DNA from: JABMQB01 sp963678235
Lineage (GTDB): Bacteria > Bacteroidota > Bacteroidia > Bacteroidales > Prolixibacteraceae
Direction of reading: 5' to 3'
Assembly: GCA_963678235.1 (NCBI GenBank)
Contig: OY782766.1
Coordinates: 3,596,001 to 3,660,000 of the forward strand
Length of the DNA: 64,000 nucleotides
Shown: piece by piece, positions 8,065-16,342 of the stretch
Layout of the letters: the number at the start of each line of letters is the position of its first letter
Numbering within the stretch: position 1 is the first letter of the stretch
Translations under genes and position numbers: made by a program
The notes under the pieces: model-generated
What the model saw: the letters and a program-made list of their open reading frames with translations, nothing else
The model's database searches: none
Told to the model about the DNA's origin: nothing

Positions 8065-11034
8065 TTAAAAGTTTACGTTTAATCCGAACAAGTAAACTCT
8101 TGGACGAGGATAAATATCGTTGTCAATACCGTTATTTACCTCAGGGTCTAATCCCGAGTAATTGGTAATTACAAACACATTCTGAATTGTTGAATAAAGC
8201 CTTAAGTTTAGGTTTAATCCTAAAGAGTTCTTAAGCAAATTCCTGAAGTTGTATCCTAAAGTCACGTTATCCAGTCTGAAGAATGAAGCATCCTCAAGGA
8301 AGTAATCAGAATATTGTTGAGCAGTTGTAAATTTCGATTTATTAATTTCAGAAGGCACATTTGTCAGGTACTCATTTACAGTCAGTTCCTGATAACGGGC
8401 CCCAACAATTACGTTGTTGTAAATCTGACCTCCGATAGCTGCCCTTGCATTAAAACCAAGATCGAAATCCTTATAGTTTAGCATGGTAGAAAAGCCCATG
8501 TACAAATCCGGGGCAGGTGATTCGGCATAGTATTTATCATCGATCGTAATTTGACCGTCTTTGTTTTGGTCAACATATAATCCTTCAATTGGATTTCCAT
8601 TTTCGTCATAAACCTGTTCGTAAACGAAGAAGGTGTTTAAGGCATGGCCAACAGAATGGATCTGGATATTGTTTCCAACACCAACGCCACTAATACCTCC
8701 TGTTTCGACCCCACGATACGATTCATCATCGTAGTTGGTTAATTTGGTAACTTCGTTTTTGTTCCTTGTAATGTTAAAACTAAGTTCCCAATTAAGATCT
8801 TTTGTAGAAACAGGTATTGCATTTACAGAAAACTCAAATCCGTTGTTTTCAAGGTCACCAACATTGGTCAACAAACGGTCAGTGAAGTTCGTACCTGCAG
8901 GAACAGGAATGGTATTCAGGAGGTCTTTGGTTTGTCGTTTATAAATATCCAACGAACCAGTAATCCTGTTATCGAATAAACCGAAATCCAGACCAACGTT
9001 ATAGGTGGTGGTTTTTTCCCACTCCAGGCTTTGATCATATCCATTTGGACGAATTAAGGTATAATACTGATCGCCAAGTTTGTACTGGGTCCGTGAATCA
9101 CTTAACTGATAAATACCCATATAAGGATAGTCTCCATTGTTTAATTCCTGTTGACCAGTGATTCCGTATCCCAAACGAAGTTTTAAGTTACTCACGGTAT
9201 TAAGGTCTTTCATAAATGGTTCTTCAATAATCCTCCATCCCAATGCTGTCGAAGGATAAACTCCCCAGCGATTGTCTTTATGGAACCTTGATGAACCGTC
9301 AGCCCTTAACGTTGCGGTTAACAAATACTTATCTTTATAGGAATAGTTTGCCCTTCCAAAAAACGACACCAGATAATTTTCGGTTTCGTCTTTTGAATCA
9401 ACAATTACTGTATTGAACCTGTCAACTTCGTAAGCAGATGCATTGGACCAGAAATGTTGCCATTCGTATCCGGTTACAACATCAATTTTACTTTCAATAC
9501 CTGGCAAGTCTTTTTTATAGGTTAGGTAAAAGTCAAGCAATTCATTTTTCCTTTCTTGAGTATAATCGCGGGCAACACCTGATGAAGCAGTCCGTACCCA
9601 TGAAGCATCGAGGTCTGTATTGGTGAACCCATCACTTTCTGATTTGTCTAAACCTACCTTTAGCGTTGCTGTAACTTCCGGTAAGAAATGCAGATTATAG
9701 TTGACTTGTGCATCAATAATATAACGGTTTACGTCTGATTCATCATGCCTTTGTTGCAATTGGGCAACCGGGTTTCTTGTTCCGTTCACATTTCTTGAAC
9801 CATCGGCAGTTAACCAGGTAGTATAACCACCATAAATTCCGGTTTTGTTAAATACTGATTGTGTTGGGTCCATTCTTAATGCACCACCAATTGCACCACG
9901 TTCGGCAAATCGGTTATCAATATTCATGTACTTAATACCGGCAGTAATTTTCAGATGGTTGTCCAAAAAGCTAGGTGTGACTTTAAAAGTAGCTGTTTTT
10001 CTGTCCATGGTTGATGTTTCCAAAATACCATCCTGGTTGGTATATCCAACTGATGCCCGAAAAGGTACTTCTTCAAAAGAACCGGATATACTTAAGTTAT
10101 GCTCATGCCCGATTGCTGTTCTGAATATTTCATCTTGCCAATCGGTATTTGCTGTTCCTAAAAGGTCAGGATTAACCGAAGAACTAATTTGTGCACGTTG
10201 GTTAATCAGTGCCCTGTATTCGTCACCATCCAAAACATCAATATATTCTTTAATTTCACTGACCGACATTTTCGATTGGATTTCAACCTTTAGTTTTTGA
10301 TTTTTAGTTCCTTCTTTGGTGGTAATAATTATTACCCCATTAGATGCGCGCGATCCGTAAATTGCAGTTGAGGAAGCATCTTTAAGAACTGTAAAAGTTT
10401 CGATGTCGTTTGGATTGATTGAGGTAAGTACGTTGCTCATCCCGTCAATTGTCCTGTTATCAAGGGGCATTCCGTCAATTATCACCAATGGGTCGTTACT
10501 TGCCGACATGGAAGAACCACCCCTGATGCGGATTTTGGCTGCCGATCCGGGCGCCCCACCTTCAGTTTGAATATTAACCCCGGCAACTTTCCCAAGGATT
10601 AAATCCTGTGGGGAACTTGTAGTACCCTGGTTAAAATCGGAGGAAGAAACGGAAGAAACAGAACCGGTTGCGTCTTCTTTTCGCACCTGTCCGTAACCAA
10701 TTACCACAACTTCCTCAAGTTGTTCAACATCCAATTCCAGGGCTACATCAATGGTCGAAGATTCTCCAACTTCGACTAGTGCCTGGCTATATCCGATATA
10801 GGTAAAGGATAGTGTTTTGCCTTGTTCTACGCTAATTGTAAAGATACCGTCAATGTTGGTTATTGTTCCATTGGTTGTCCCAACTTCAACAACTGTAACC
10901 CCGGGCAAATTTTCTCCGGTGGTTCCATCAGTAACTTTACCTGTTATTGTTTTTTGTTGTGCAAACCCGGTCGAAAAAACCAGCAGCCCAATAAAAAGCA
11001 ATATAAGTCTTAGGTTTCTAAAAATATTACTCAT
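8065..11034 (-). CDS. susC: SusC/RagA-family TonB-linked outer membrane transporter
   Basis: A 989-residue TonB-dependent beta-barrel. A signal peptide (about 1-25, ending FSTGFAQ) precedes a carboxypeptidase-like regulatory domain (about 28-105), a TonB-box-like EEVVVIGYGQVRKEDATGS segment, a plug (APGSAAKIRIRGGSSMSASN, GSRASNGVIIITTK) and a 22-strand-type barrel ending in an aromatic residue (LFGLNVNF). It imports oligosaccharide captured by SusD/E/F. First gene of the leftward operon; its upstream region holds a LacI-type AAACGTTT palindrome about 55 bp before the start. No clear TAnnTTTG promoter was found for it. Confidence 0.95.
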   Translation of the reverse strand: MSNIFRNLRLILLFIGLLVFSTGFAQQKTITGKVTDGTTGENLPGVTVVEVGTTNGTITNIDGIFTISVEQGKTLSFTYIGYSQALVEVGESSTIDVALELDVEQLEEVVVIGYGQVRKEDATGSVSSVSSSDFNQGTTSSPQDLILGKVAGVNIQTEGGAPGSAAKIRIRGGSSMSASNDPLVIIDGMPLDNRTIDGMSNVLTSINPNDIETFTVLKDASSTAIYGSRASNGVIIITTKEGTKNQKLKVEIQSKMSVSEIKEYIDVLDGDEYRALINQRAQISSSVNPDLLGTANTDWQDEIFRTAIGHEHNLSISGSFEEVPFRASVGYTNQDGILETSTMDRKTATFKVTPSFLDNHLKITAGIKYMNIDNRFAERGAIGGALRMDPTQSVFNKTGIYGGYTTWLTADGSRNVNGTRNPVAQLQQRHDESDVNRYIIDAQVNYNLHFLPEVTATLKVGLDKSESDGFTNTDLDASWVRTASSGVARDYTQERKNELLDFYLTYKKDLPGIESKIDVVTGYEWQHFWSNASAYEVDRFNTVIVDSKDETENYLVSFFGRANYSYKDKYLLTATLRADGSSRFHKDNRWGVYPSTALGWRIIEEPFMKDLNTVSNLKLRLGYGITGQQELNNGDYPYMGIYQLSDSRTQYKLGDQYYTLIRPNGYDQSLEWEKTTTYNVGLDFGLFDNRITGSLDIYKRQTKDLLNTIPVPAGTNFTDRLLTNVGDLENNGFEFSVNAIPVSTKDLNWELSFNITRNKNEVTKLTNYDDESYRGVETGGISGVGVGNNIQIHSVGHALNTFFVYEQVYDENGNPIEGLYVDQNKDGQITIDDKYYAESPAPDLYMGFSTMLNYKDFDLGFNARAAIGGQIYNNVIVGARYQELTVNEYLTNVPSEINKSKFTTAQQYSDYFLEDASFFRLDNVTLGYNFRNLLKNSLGLNLNLRLYSTIQNVFVITNYSGLDPEVNNGIDNDIYPRPRVYLFGLNVNF

Positions 11035-11084
11035 GTTTTAAGTTATTAATTAATAGATTTTCAACAGTTTAATTTTTCCCTATA

Positions 11085-11103
11085 GCGGGAAAACGTTTAG
11101 CGC
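11085..11103. promoter_or_regulatory. Candidate LacI-type operator near susC
   Basis: The block GCGGGAAAACGTTTAGCGC contains the perfect 8-bp palindrome AAACGTTT (11091-11098), the usual core of LacI/PurR-family operators. It lies 51-69 bp upstream of the susC start. The outer half-sites are imperfect, so the assignment is tentative. Confidence 0.45.
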
Positions 11104-11156
11104 AATCACTGTTTCGTTAAGCGTAATTCTTCACATCTGCTTACGAATCTGAAGGC
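11102..11156 (+). repeat. Regulatory block, copy 1 (shared with 12544-12595)
   Basis: This stretch shares GCAATCAC (11102), GTTA, AATTCTTCACA (11125-11135), GAATCT (11145) and a GGC near its end, in the same order and nearly the same spacing, with the MFS-gene leader. See the paired finding. Its role is unknown. Confidence 0.5.
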
Positions 11157-11205
11157 AATGTAAAGAATTTGTTAATTAAATTTTAGGATTTTTAACATTT
11201 CATTT

Positions 11206-11221
11206 CCGCAAACGATTGCGG
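11206..11221. promoter_or_regulatory. LacI-type operator between susC and the regulator gene
   Basis: CCGCAAACGATTGCGG has perfect 6-bp inverted arms (CCGCAA/TTGCGG) around ACGA, closely resembling LacI/PurR-family operators (CGCAAACGTTTGCG type). It lies in the 328-bp susC/lacI divergent region, 141 bp before the regulator start. A second core, CGCAAACGATTG, recurs at 12436-12447. Confidence 0.75.
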
Positions 11222-11362
11222 TGACGATTGCGGTGAATGTGTTATAAAACAGGTAGTTAGTGGTAGGGTGATTTTTTACCATTTTTAACGAATGTTATTA
11301 ATCATAGTTATAAATACCCTAAAAAGAAATTTCGTATTTTTAAACATTAAACAACTAACTAA

Positions 11363-12388
11363 ATGAAAAGTGGACAGATTACCATAAAGGATATTGCCAA
11401 AGAATTGGGAATTTCTCCTTCTACTGTTTCGCGTGCCTTAAAAAACCACCCCGACATTAGCGAAGAAACCAAACGTGCCGTAAACGAACTTGCCAAAAGA
11501 TATAAGTACCAACCAAATGCTGTAGCACTTAGTTTAAAACGAAGCAGAAGCAACACAATTGGAATTATTATTCCCGAGATTGTGCACTATTTCTTTTCAT
11601 CGGTTATTAGCGGAATTGAGGATGTGGCATACAATGCAGGGTTTACGGTTATTATTTGCCAGTCGAACGAAAGGTATGACCGCGAGTTTGCGAATGCAAA
11701 CGCACTTTTGGCACATCGTGTGGATGGAATTCTGGTTTCCGTTTCGAAAGTAACAACTGATTTTCAGCATCTATATGACCTTAGGGACCAACATATTCCG
11801 CTGGTATTTTTTGACCGGATTGTGCCGGGTTTTTTTGCTGACCAGGTAATTATCGATGATTTTAACGCTGCTTATAAAGCCACAAAACATTTAATTGAAG
11901 TTGGTTGTAAAAGAATTGCCCATTTTGCCGGACCACAAAACCTTTTGATTGGGAGGCAACGAAAAGATGGTTACCTGAAAGCCGTGAAAGAATACAACCT
12001 ACCTGTATTGGATGAACTGGTCTTTGAAGCCGATAATTTTGAAAAAGCACATGTTGCAGCCGAAAAAACACTTGCTTTAAGCACGAGGCCTGACGGGATT
12101 TTTGCTGTAAACGACCTTACTGCAATTGGCGCTATGCAAGTCTTGCAAAAGCAAAATGTGAAGATACCGGAGGACATCGCTATTGTTGGATTTTCGGATG
12201 GAAGGTTTTCAGGGATTACCAATCCAAATTTATCTTCTGTTGATCAACATGGGTATGAAATGGGTACTGTGGCATGCGAAATGCTGATTAAAAGAATACT
12301 TTCAGAGGACAAAGATTATCCTTTTGAAACAAAAGTTTTAAAAACAGATTTGATTGCACGTGGTTCATCGATCCGCATAAAACGATGA
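11363..12388 (+). CDS. LacI-family transcriptional regulator of the alpha-glucan locus
   Basis: A 341-residue LacI/GalR regulator. The N-terminal HTH (about 6-30, TIKDIAKELGISPSTVSRAL) and hinge helix (about 50-60, NAVALSLKRS) bind DNA; residues about 65-335 form the periplasmic-binding-protein-like effector domain (IGIIIPEI, GILVSVSK, PLVFFDRI, DGIFAVNDLTAIGAMQ). The effector is probably maltose or a derivative, by context. It sits between the divergent susC operon and the permease/GH65/GH13 operon, with operator-like palindromes on both sides of it. This differs from Bacteroides, where a membrane SusR controls the sus genes. Confidence 0.93.
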   Translation: MKSGQITIKDIAKELGISPSTVSRALKNHPDISEETKRAVNELAKRYKYQPNAVALSLKRSRSNTIGIIIPEIVHYFFSSVISGIEDVAYNAGFTVIICQSNERYDREFANANALLAHRVDGILVSVSKVTTDFQHLYDLRDQHIPLVFFDRIVPGFFADQVIIDDFNAAYKATKHLIEVGCKRIAHFAGPQNLLIGRQRKDGYLKAVKEYNLPVLDELVFEADNFEKAHVAAEKTLALSTRPDGIFAVNDLTAIGAMQVLQKQNVKIPEDIAIVGFSDGRFSGITNPNLSSVDQHGYEMGTVACEMLIKRILSEDKDYPFETKVLKTDLIARGSSIRIKR

Positions 12389-12432
12389 AAAACGAATCCG
12401 TTTAAATAAAAAAATAAAATTTTTTACCCTCC

Positions 12433-12450
12433 TTTCGCAAACGATTGAAA
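12433..12450. promoter_or_regulatory. LacI-type operator upstream of the permease operon
   Basis: TTTCGCAAACGATTGAAA shares the 12-base core CGCAAACGATTG with the operator at 11206-11221. It lies about 80 bp upstream of the best promoter (12506-12538) of the permease gene. An upstream position is more typical of activation or looping than of simple promoter occlusion. Confidence 0.65.
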
Positions 12451-12505
12451 TGGTACTTTGAGGCTAATTTTAGCAGTTTAAAACCTACTGTTACAAGCAG
12501 GTACA

Positions 12506-12538
12506 TTTGTTTTTTATAAAAAAGGTATAGTATATTTG
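12506..12538 (+). promoter_or_regulatory. Bacteroidota-type promoter for the permease/GH65/GH13 operon
   Basis: TATATTTG (12531-12538) matches the -7 consensus TAnnTTTG, with TTTG (12506-12509) 21 bp upstream as the -33 element. Transcription would begin near 12545, giving a ~100-nt leader that contains the shared block at 12544-12595. TACATTTG (12502-12509) is an alternative -7. Confidence 0.6.
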
Positions 12539-12543
12539 TTTCA

Positions 12544-12595
12544 GCAATCACAGCTAGTTATCAAAATTCTTCACAGCGTTCAGGAATCTCTGGAG
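12544..12595 (+). repeat. Regulatory block, copy 2 (leader of the permease gene)
   Basis: Second copy of the block at 11102-11156: GCAATCAC (12544), GTTA, AATTCTTCACA (12565-12575), GAATCT (12584) and GGAGGC. Here it falls immediately downstream of the predicted promoter, so it would be transcribed. Confidence 0.5.
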
Positions 12596-12644
12596 GCGGG
12601 TTTTATTATTTACGTCACCTATATTGTATTACTAATATTAGATT

Positions 12645-13991
12645 ATGGAATTTAAAAAGAAGCCTTCGCTAAGCTTTTGGCAAATTTGGAACATGAGCTT
12701 TGGGTTTTTAGGCATCCAAATGGGTTTTGCCCTTCAAAATGCAAATGCGAGCCGCATACTACAAATTTTCGGTGCGGATGTTCACGAGCTATCATGGTTT
12801 TGGCTGGTAGCCCCTTTAACCGGGTTAATTATTCAGCCTATAATTGGGCATTATAGTGATCGAACCTGGACACGGCTTGGAAGAAGAAGGCCCTATTTTC
12901 TTACCGGGGCATTACTGGCTTCATTTGGATTGGTGCTTATGCCAAATGCAGATATGTTCACGGCATTCATGCCTGCCCTTTGGGTAGGGGCCGGAATGTT
13001 AATGATCATGGATGCTTCTTTTAATGTTGCCATGGAGCCCTTTCGGGCATTGGTTGCCGATATGTTGCCATCCGATCAACGGACTTTGGGATTTAGCATT
13101 CAAACAGTCCTGATTGGTGTGGGCGCTGTAATAGGTTCCTGGTTGCCCTATGTGCTGGCAAATTGGTTTGGCATTAGCAATAGTTCAAGCGCTGGTGGGG
13201 TTCCACTTAACCTTTTGTTATCGTTTATTATTGGAGCAAGTGTTTTGGTGTTAAGTATTCTGGTTACGGTTATTGGTACCAAAGAATACACACCACAGCA
13301 GTTAAAAGAATTTTCAAACGATACAGAGGAAGAAAGCAATTCAAGTTTGCTAAACATTTTTAGCGATTTCAAGAAAATGCCCTTAACAATGCGTCAGCTA
13401 AGTGGGGTCCAGTTTTTTTCATGGTTCGGGTTGTTTGGGATGTGGGTATTTACAACACCAGCAATTGCTCACCATGTTTATGGATTAGCTGTTGATGAAA
13501 CACATTCAGCAGCATTCCAGGATGCGGGCGATTGGGTGGGTATTCTTTTTGGGGTGTACAATGCTGTTGCTGCAGTCTTTGCATTTTTTCTGCCGGCAAT
13601 TGCCTACAAATTTGGCCGCAAAAAAACACATGCATTATCTCTGGTTATTGGAGGGCTCGGATTAATTTCAATGTATTTTATGCCCGATAAAAACTGGTTG
13701 ATATGTTCAATGATTGGGGTAGGAATAGCTTGGGCAAGCATTCTGGCAATGCCTTATGCAATTCTGGCAGGGGCAATACCAGCCAAAAAGATGGGTGTTT
13801 ACATGGGGATTTTTAATTTCTTTATTGTAATTCCTCAAATTATTAATGCCCTTATCGGAGGTCCAATTGTGAAATATCTGTATGGTGGAAATTCAATTTA
13901 TGCCATTGTGGCCAGCGGCATATCCTTGTTGATTGCAGCTGTATTAGTAATAAAAGTAAAAGACGTTGACGATATTACAATCCGGAAGTAG
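12645..13991 (+). CDS. MFS sugar permease (GPH/SLC45-like), probable maltose/maltodextrin importer
   Basis: A 448-residue inner-membrane protein with about 12 hydrophobic segments. The loop after helix 2 carries the MFS signature as SDRTWTRLGRRRPYF, typical of the sucrose/maltose SLC45-like group. Bacteroidota alpha-glucan loci commonly encode such a permease next to GH65. It would move periplasmic maltose into the cytoplasm for phosphorolysis. First gene of a tight four-gene operon: GH65 starts 30 bp downstream. Substrate is inferred from context; the fold and family are clear. Confidence 0.88.
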   Translation: MEFKKKPSLSFWQIWNMSFGFLGIQMGFALQNANASRILQIFGADVHELSWFWLVAPLTGLIIQPIIGHYSDRTWTRLGRRRPYFLTGALLASFGLVLMPNADMFTAFMPALWVGAGMLMIMDASFNVAMEPFRALVADMLPSDQRTLGFSIQTVLIGVGAVIGSWLPYVLANWFGISNSSSAGGVPLNLLLSFIIGASVLVLSILVTVIGTKEYTPQQLKEFSNDTEEESNSSLLNIFSDFKKMPLTMRQLSGVQFFSWFGLFGMWVFTTPAIAHHVYGLAVDETHSAAFQDAGDWVGILFGVYNAVAAVFAFFLPAIAYKFGRKKTHALSLVIGGLGLISMYFMPDKNWLICSMIGVGIAWASILAMPYAILAGAIPAKKMGVYMGIFNFFIVIPQIINALIGGPIVKYLYGGNSIYAIVASGISLLIAAVLVIKVKDVDDITIRK

Positions 13992-14021
13992 GATAAATTT
14001 TAGACCAATAAAATTTGTAAA

Positions 14022-16337
14022 ATGAAGGATTATATAAAACACCATGAGTGGAAAATAATTGAAGAGGGTTTTGATCCTGATCGGAATAGAATATCTGAAA
14101 GTATTTTCAGCATAGGCAATGGAAGGTTTGGGCAACGGGCAAATTTTGAAGAAAAGTACAGCGGTGATTCACTGCGTGGCAGTTACATTGCCGGAATATA
14201 TTATCCGGATAAAACTAGGGTAGGATGGTGGAAAAACGGCTATCCCGAATATTTTGCCAAAGTAATTAATTCTACCAATTGGATAGGAATTGATATCTCC
14301 ATTGACGGGGAAGAGCTTGACCTAAACAGTGCCGAAGTACTTTCATTTCGTCGTGAACTGGATATGAAAAATGGACTTTTACGCCGAAATTTTAAAGCCC
14401 GTTTGAATTCAGGAAACGAGGTGGAAGTGTGGGCTGAAAGGTTCCTAAGTATGGACGATCCGGATTTGGCTGCGATCTCTTACAAAGTGAAAGCATTAAA
14501 TTTTTCAGGAACGATACAAATTACTCCTTATTTAGACGGTGATGTTTTTAATGAAGACTCCAATTACGAAGAAAAATTCTGGAAAGAAATTTCAAAGGAC
14601 ATTCATGGTAATTTGGGATTTCTAACCCTTGAAACCTTAAAGACTAAATTTCAGGTTTGTACCGGGATGCTTTTTTCTGCAACGATAAACAATCAAGCCA
14701 TAAAAGAGATTACTTCTGTTTCGAAAGAAAAATATGTAGGCGGAAACCTAACATGTTCAATCAAAAAGGGAGAAGAGTTTCACCTTGAAAAACTGGTTGC
14801 AAAGGTTACTTCTTTAAATTCGGACAAGGACGTTTTAGTAGAAAATACAAGTAGGGCATTAAGAAGGGCAGAAAAAGAAGGGTATAAAAACCTTTATACT
14901 AAACACCAGAAAAAATGGGATGCGATTTGGGAAAGAAGCGATATTATTATTGAAGGGGATGTTGCTGCACAGCAGGGAATCCGGTTTAATATTTTCCAGC
15001 TTAACCAAACCTATACTGGTTCCGATGATCGGTTAAACATTGGACCGAAAGGATTTACCGGGGAAAAATATGGTGGGGTTACCTATTGGGATACTGAAGG
15101 TTATTGCCTGCCTTTTTATCTAAGTACTGCACCACAAAATGTTTCGAAAAACCTTTTACTCTATCGTTACAAGCACCTTGGCAAAGCCATAGAAAATGCG
15201 GAGAAACTTGGGTTTACAAATGGGGCAGCATTGTACCCAATGGTTACAATTAATGGGGAAGAATGCCATAACGAATGGGAAATTACCTTCGAAGAAATCC
15301 ATAGGAACGGGGCAATTGCCTATGCCATTTGGAATTACGTGAATTATACGGGCGACAAGGTCTATTTTGCTCCTTACGGATTCGAGGTTTTACTCGCTAT
15401 CAGCCGTTTTTGGGAACAGCGGGTCAATTGGTCAGAGGCAAAACAAAGTTATGTGATCCTTGGGGTTACCGGGCCAAACGAATACGAAAACAATGTGAAC
15501 AATAATTTTCACACCAATAATATGGCTGTGTGGACTTTAAAATACACATTGGAAGTAATTGATTACCTGAAAAAAGAACACGCTTATCTGTATTCGGAGC
15601 TAGCCAGAAAATGGGAGTTTAACGAACTTTTGGAAACCACCAAATGGAAGGACATCATTGAAAAAATGTATTATCCTTTTGACGAAGAACGAAATGTTTA
15701 TTTACAACAGGATGGATTTCTGGACAAAGAACTTATCCCGGCTACAAAAATAAATCCGGAGGAAGTACCGATTCATCAACATTGGTCGTGGGACCGGATT
15801 TTACGTTCATGTTACATAAAACAAGCCGATGTCCTGCAAAGTATTCTTTGGGCAGAAAACGATTATTCGCTGGCATCCATCCAACGGCATTTTGATTTTT
15901 ATGAGCCCTTAACGGTTCATGAATCTTCTCTTTCTTCATGCGTTCATACCATATTGGCTGCCAAAATTGGGTACACCCAAAAGGCGTATGAGTTTTATTT
16001 AAGAACTGCCAGGCTCGATTTAGACGATTATAACAACGATACCGACGATGGTTTGCACATCACTTCCATGGGAGGAACCTGGATGTCATTCGTAATGGGT
16101 TTTGGAGGATTACGTGCGGTGGAAGGCAAGCTGGTTTTTAATCCATTTTTGCCGGAAAAATGGAAATCATATTCGTTTAGGATTGATTTCAGATGGGCAC
16201 ACCTTGAACTATTGTTGGATCAAAAAGGATTTGTGGTAAAGAACCACTCAGATGTTGTGGTGAACCTGATAGTTTGGGGAAAAGAATTAACGGTTCGCGG
16301 AAATGAAACAAAAAAAATTGATCGGGTCATAAAATAA
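14022..16337 (+). CDS. GH65 maltose phosphorylase-type enzyme
   Basis: A 771-residue glycoside hydrolase family 65 phosphorylase, close to the usual family length. The catalytic acid is Glu487 in GVTGPNEYENN, the same number as the catalytic Glu of Lactobacillus brevis maltose phosphorylase. The phosphate/substrate region ECHNEWEITFEEIHRNGAIA is typical of maltose phosphorylases. The reaction yields glucose and beta-glucose 1-phosphate. No signal peptide, so cytoplasmic. It stops 5 bp before the SusA-like gene. Beta-phosphoglucomutase, normally adjacent, is not in this locus. Trehalose or kojibiose specificity is less likely given the locus. Confidence 0.92.
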   Translation: MKDYIKHHEWKIIEEGFDPDRNRISESIFSIGNGRFGQRANFEEKYSGDSLRGSYIAGIYYPDKTRVGWWKNGYPEYFAKVINSTNWIGIDISIDGEELDLNSAEVLSFRRELDMKNGLLRRNFKARLNSGNEVEVWAERFLSMDDPDLAAISYKVKALNFSGTIQITPYLDGDVFNEDSNYEEKFWKEISKDIHGNLGFLTLETLKTKFQVCTGMLFSATINNQAIKEITSVSKEKYVGGNLTCSIKKGEEFHLEKLVAKVTSLNSDKDVLVENTSRALRRAEKEGYKNLYTKHQKKWDAIWERSDIIIEGDVAAQQGIRFNIFQLNQTYTGSDDRLNIGPKGFTGEKYGGVTYWDTEGYCLPFYLSTAPQNVSKNLLLYRYKHLGKAIENAEKLGFTNGAALYPMVTINGEECHNEWEITFEEIHRNGAIAYAIWNYVNYTGDKVYFAPYGFEVLLAISRFWEQRVNWSEAKQSYVILGVTGPNEYENNVNNNFHTNNMAVWTLKYTLEVIDYLKKEHAYLYSELARKWEFNELLETTKWKDIIEKMYYPFDEERNVYLQQDGFLDKELIPATKINPEEVPIHQHWSWDRILRSCYIKQADVLQSILWAENDYSLASIQRHFDFYEPLTVHESSLSSCVHTILAAKIGYTQKAYEFYLRTARLDLDDYNNDTDDGLHITSMGGTWMSFVMGFGGLRAVEGKLVFNPFLPEKWKSYSFRIDFRWAHLELLLDQKGFVVKNHSDVVVNLIVWGKELTVRGNETKKIDRVIK

Positions 16338-16342
16338 ATAGG

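Noticed and set aside
12390..12403. AAACGAATCCGTTT palindrome after the lacI gene as an extra operator
   Set aside because: Central spacing differs from the LacI sites and it may be just a weak hairpin after the stop codon.
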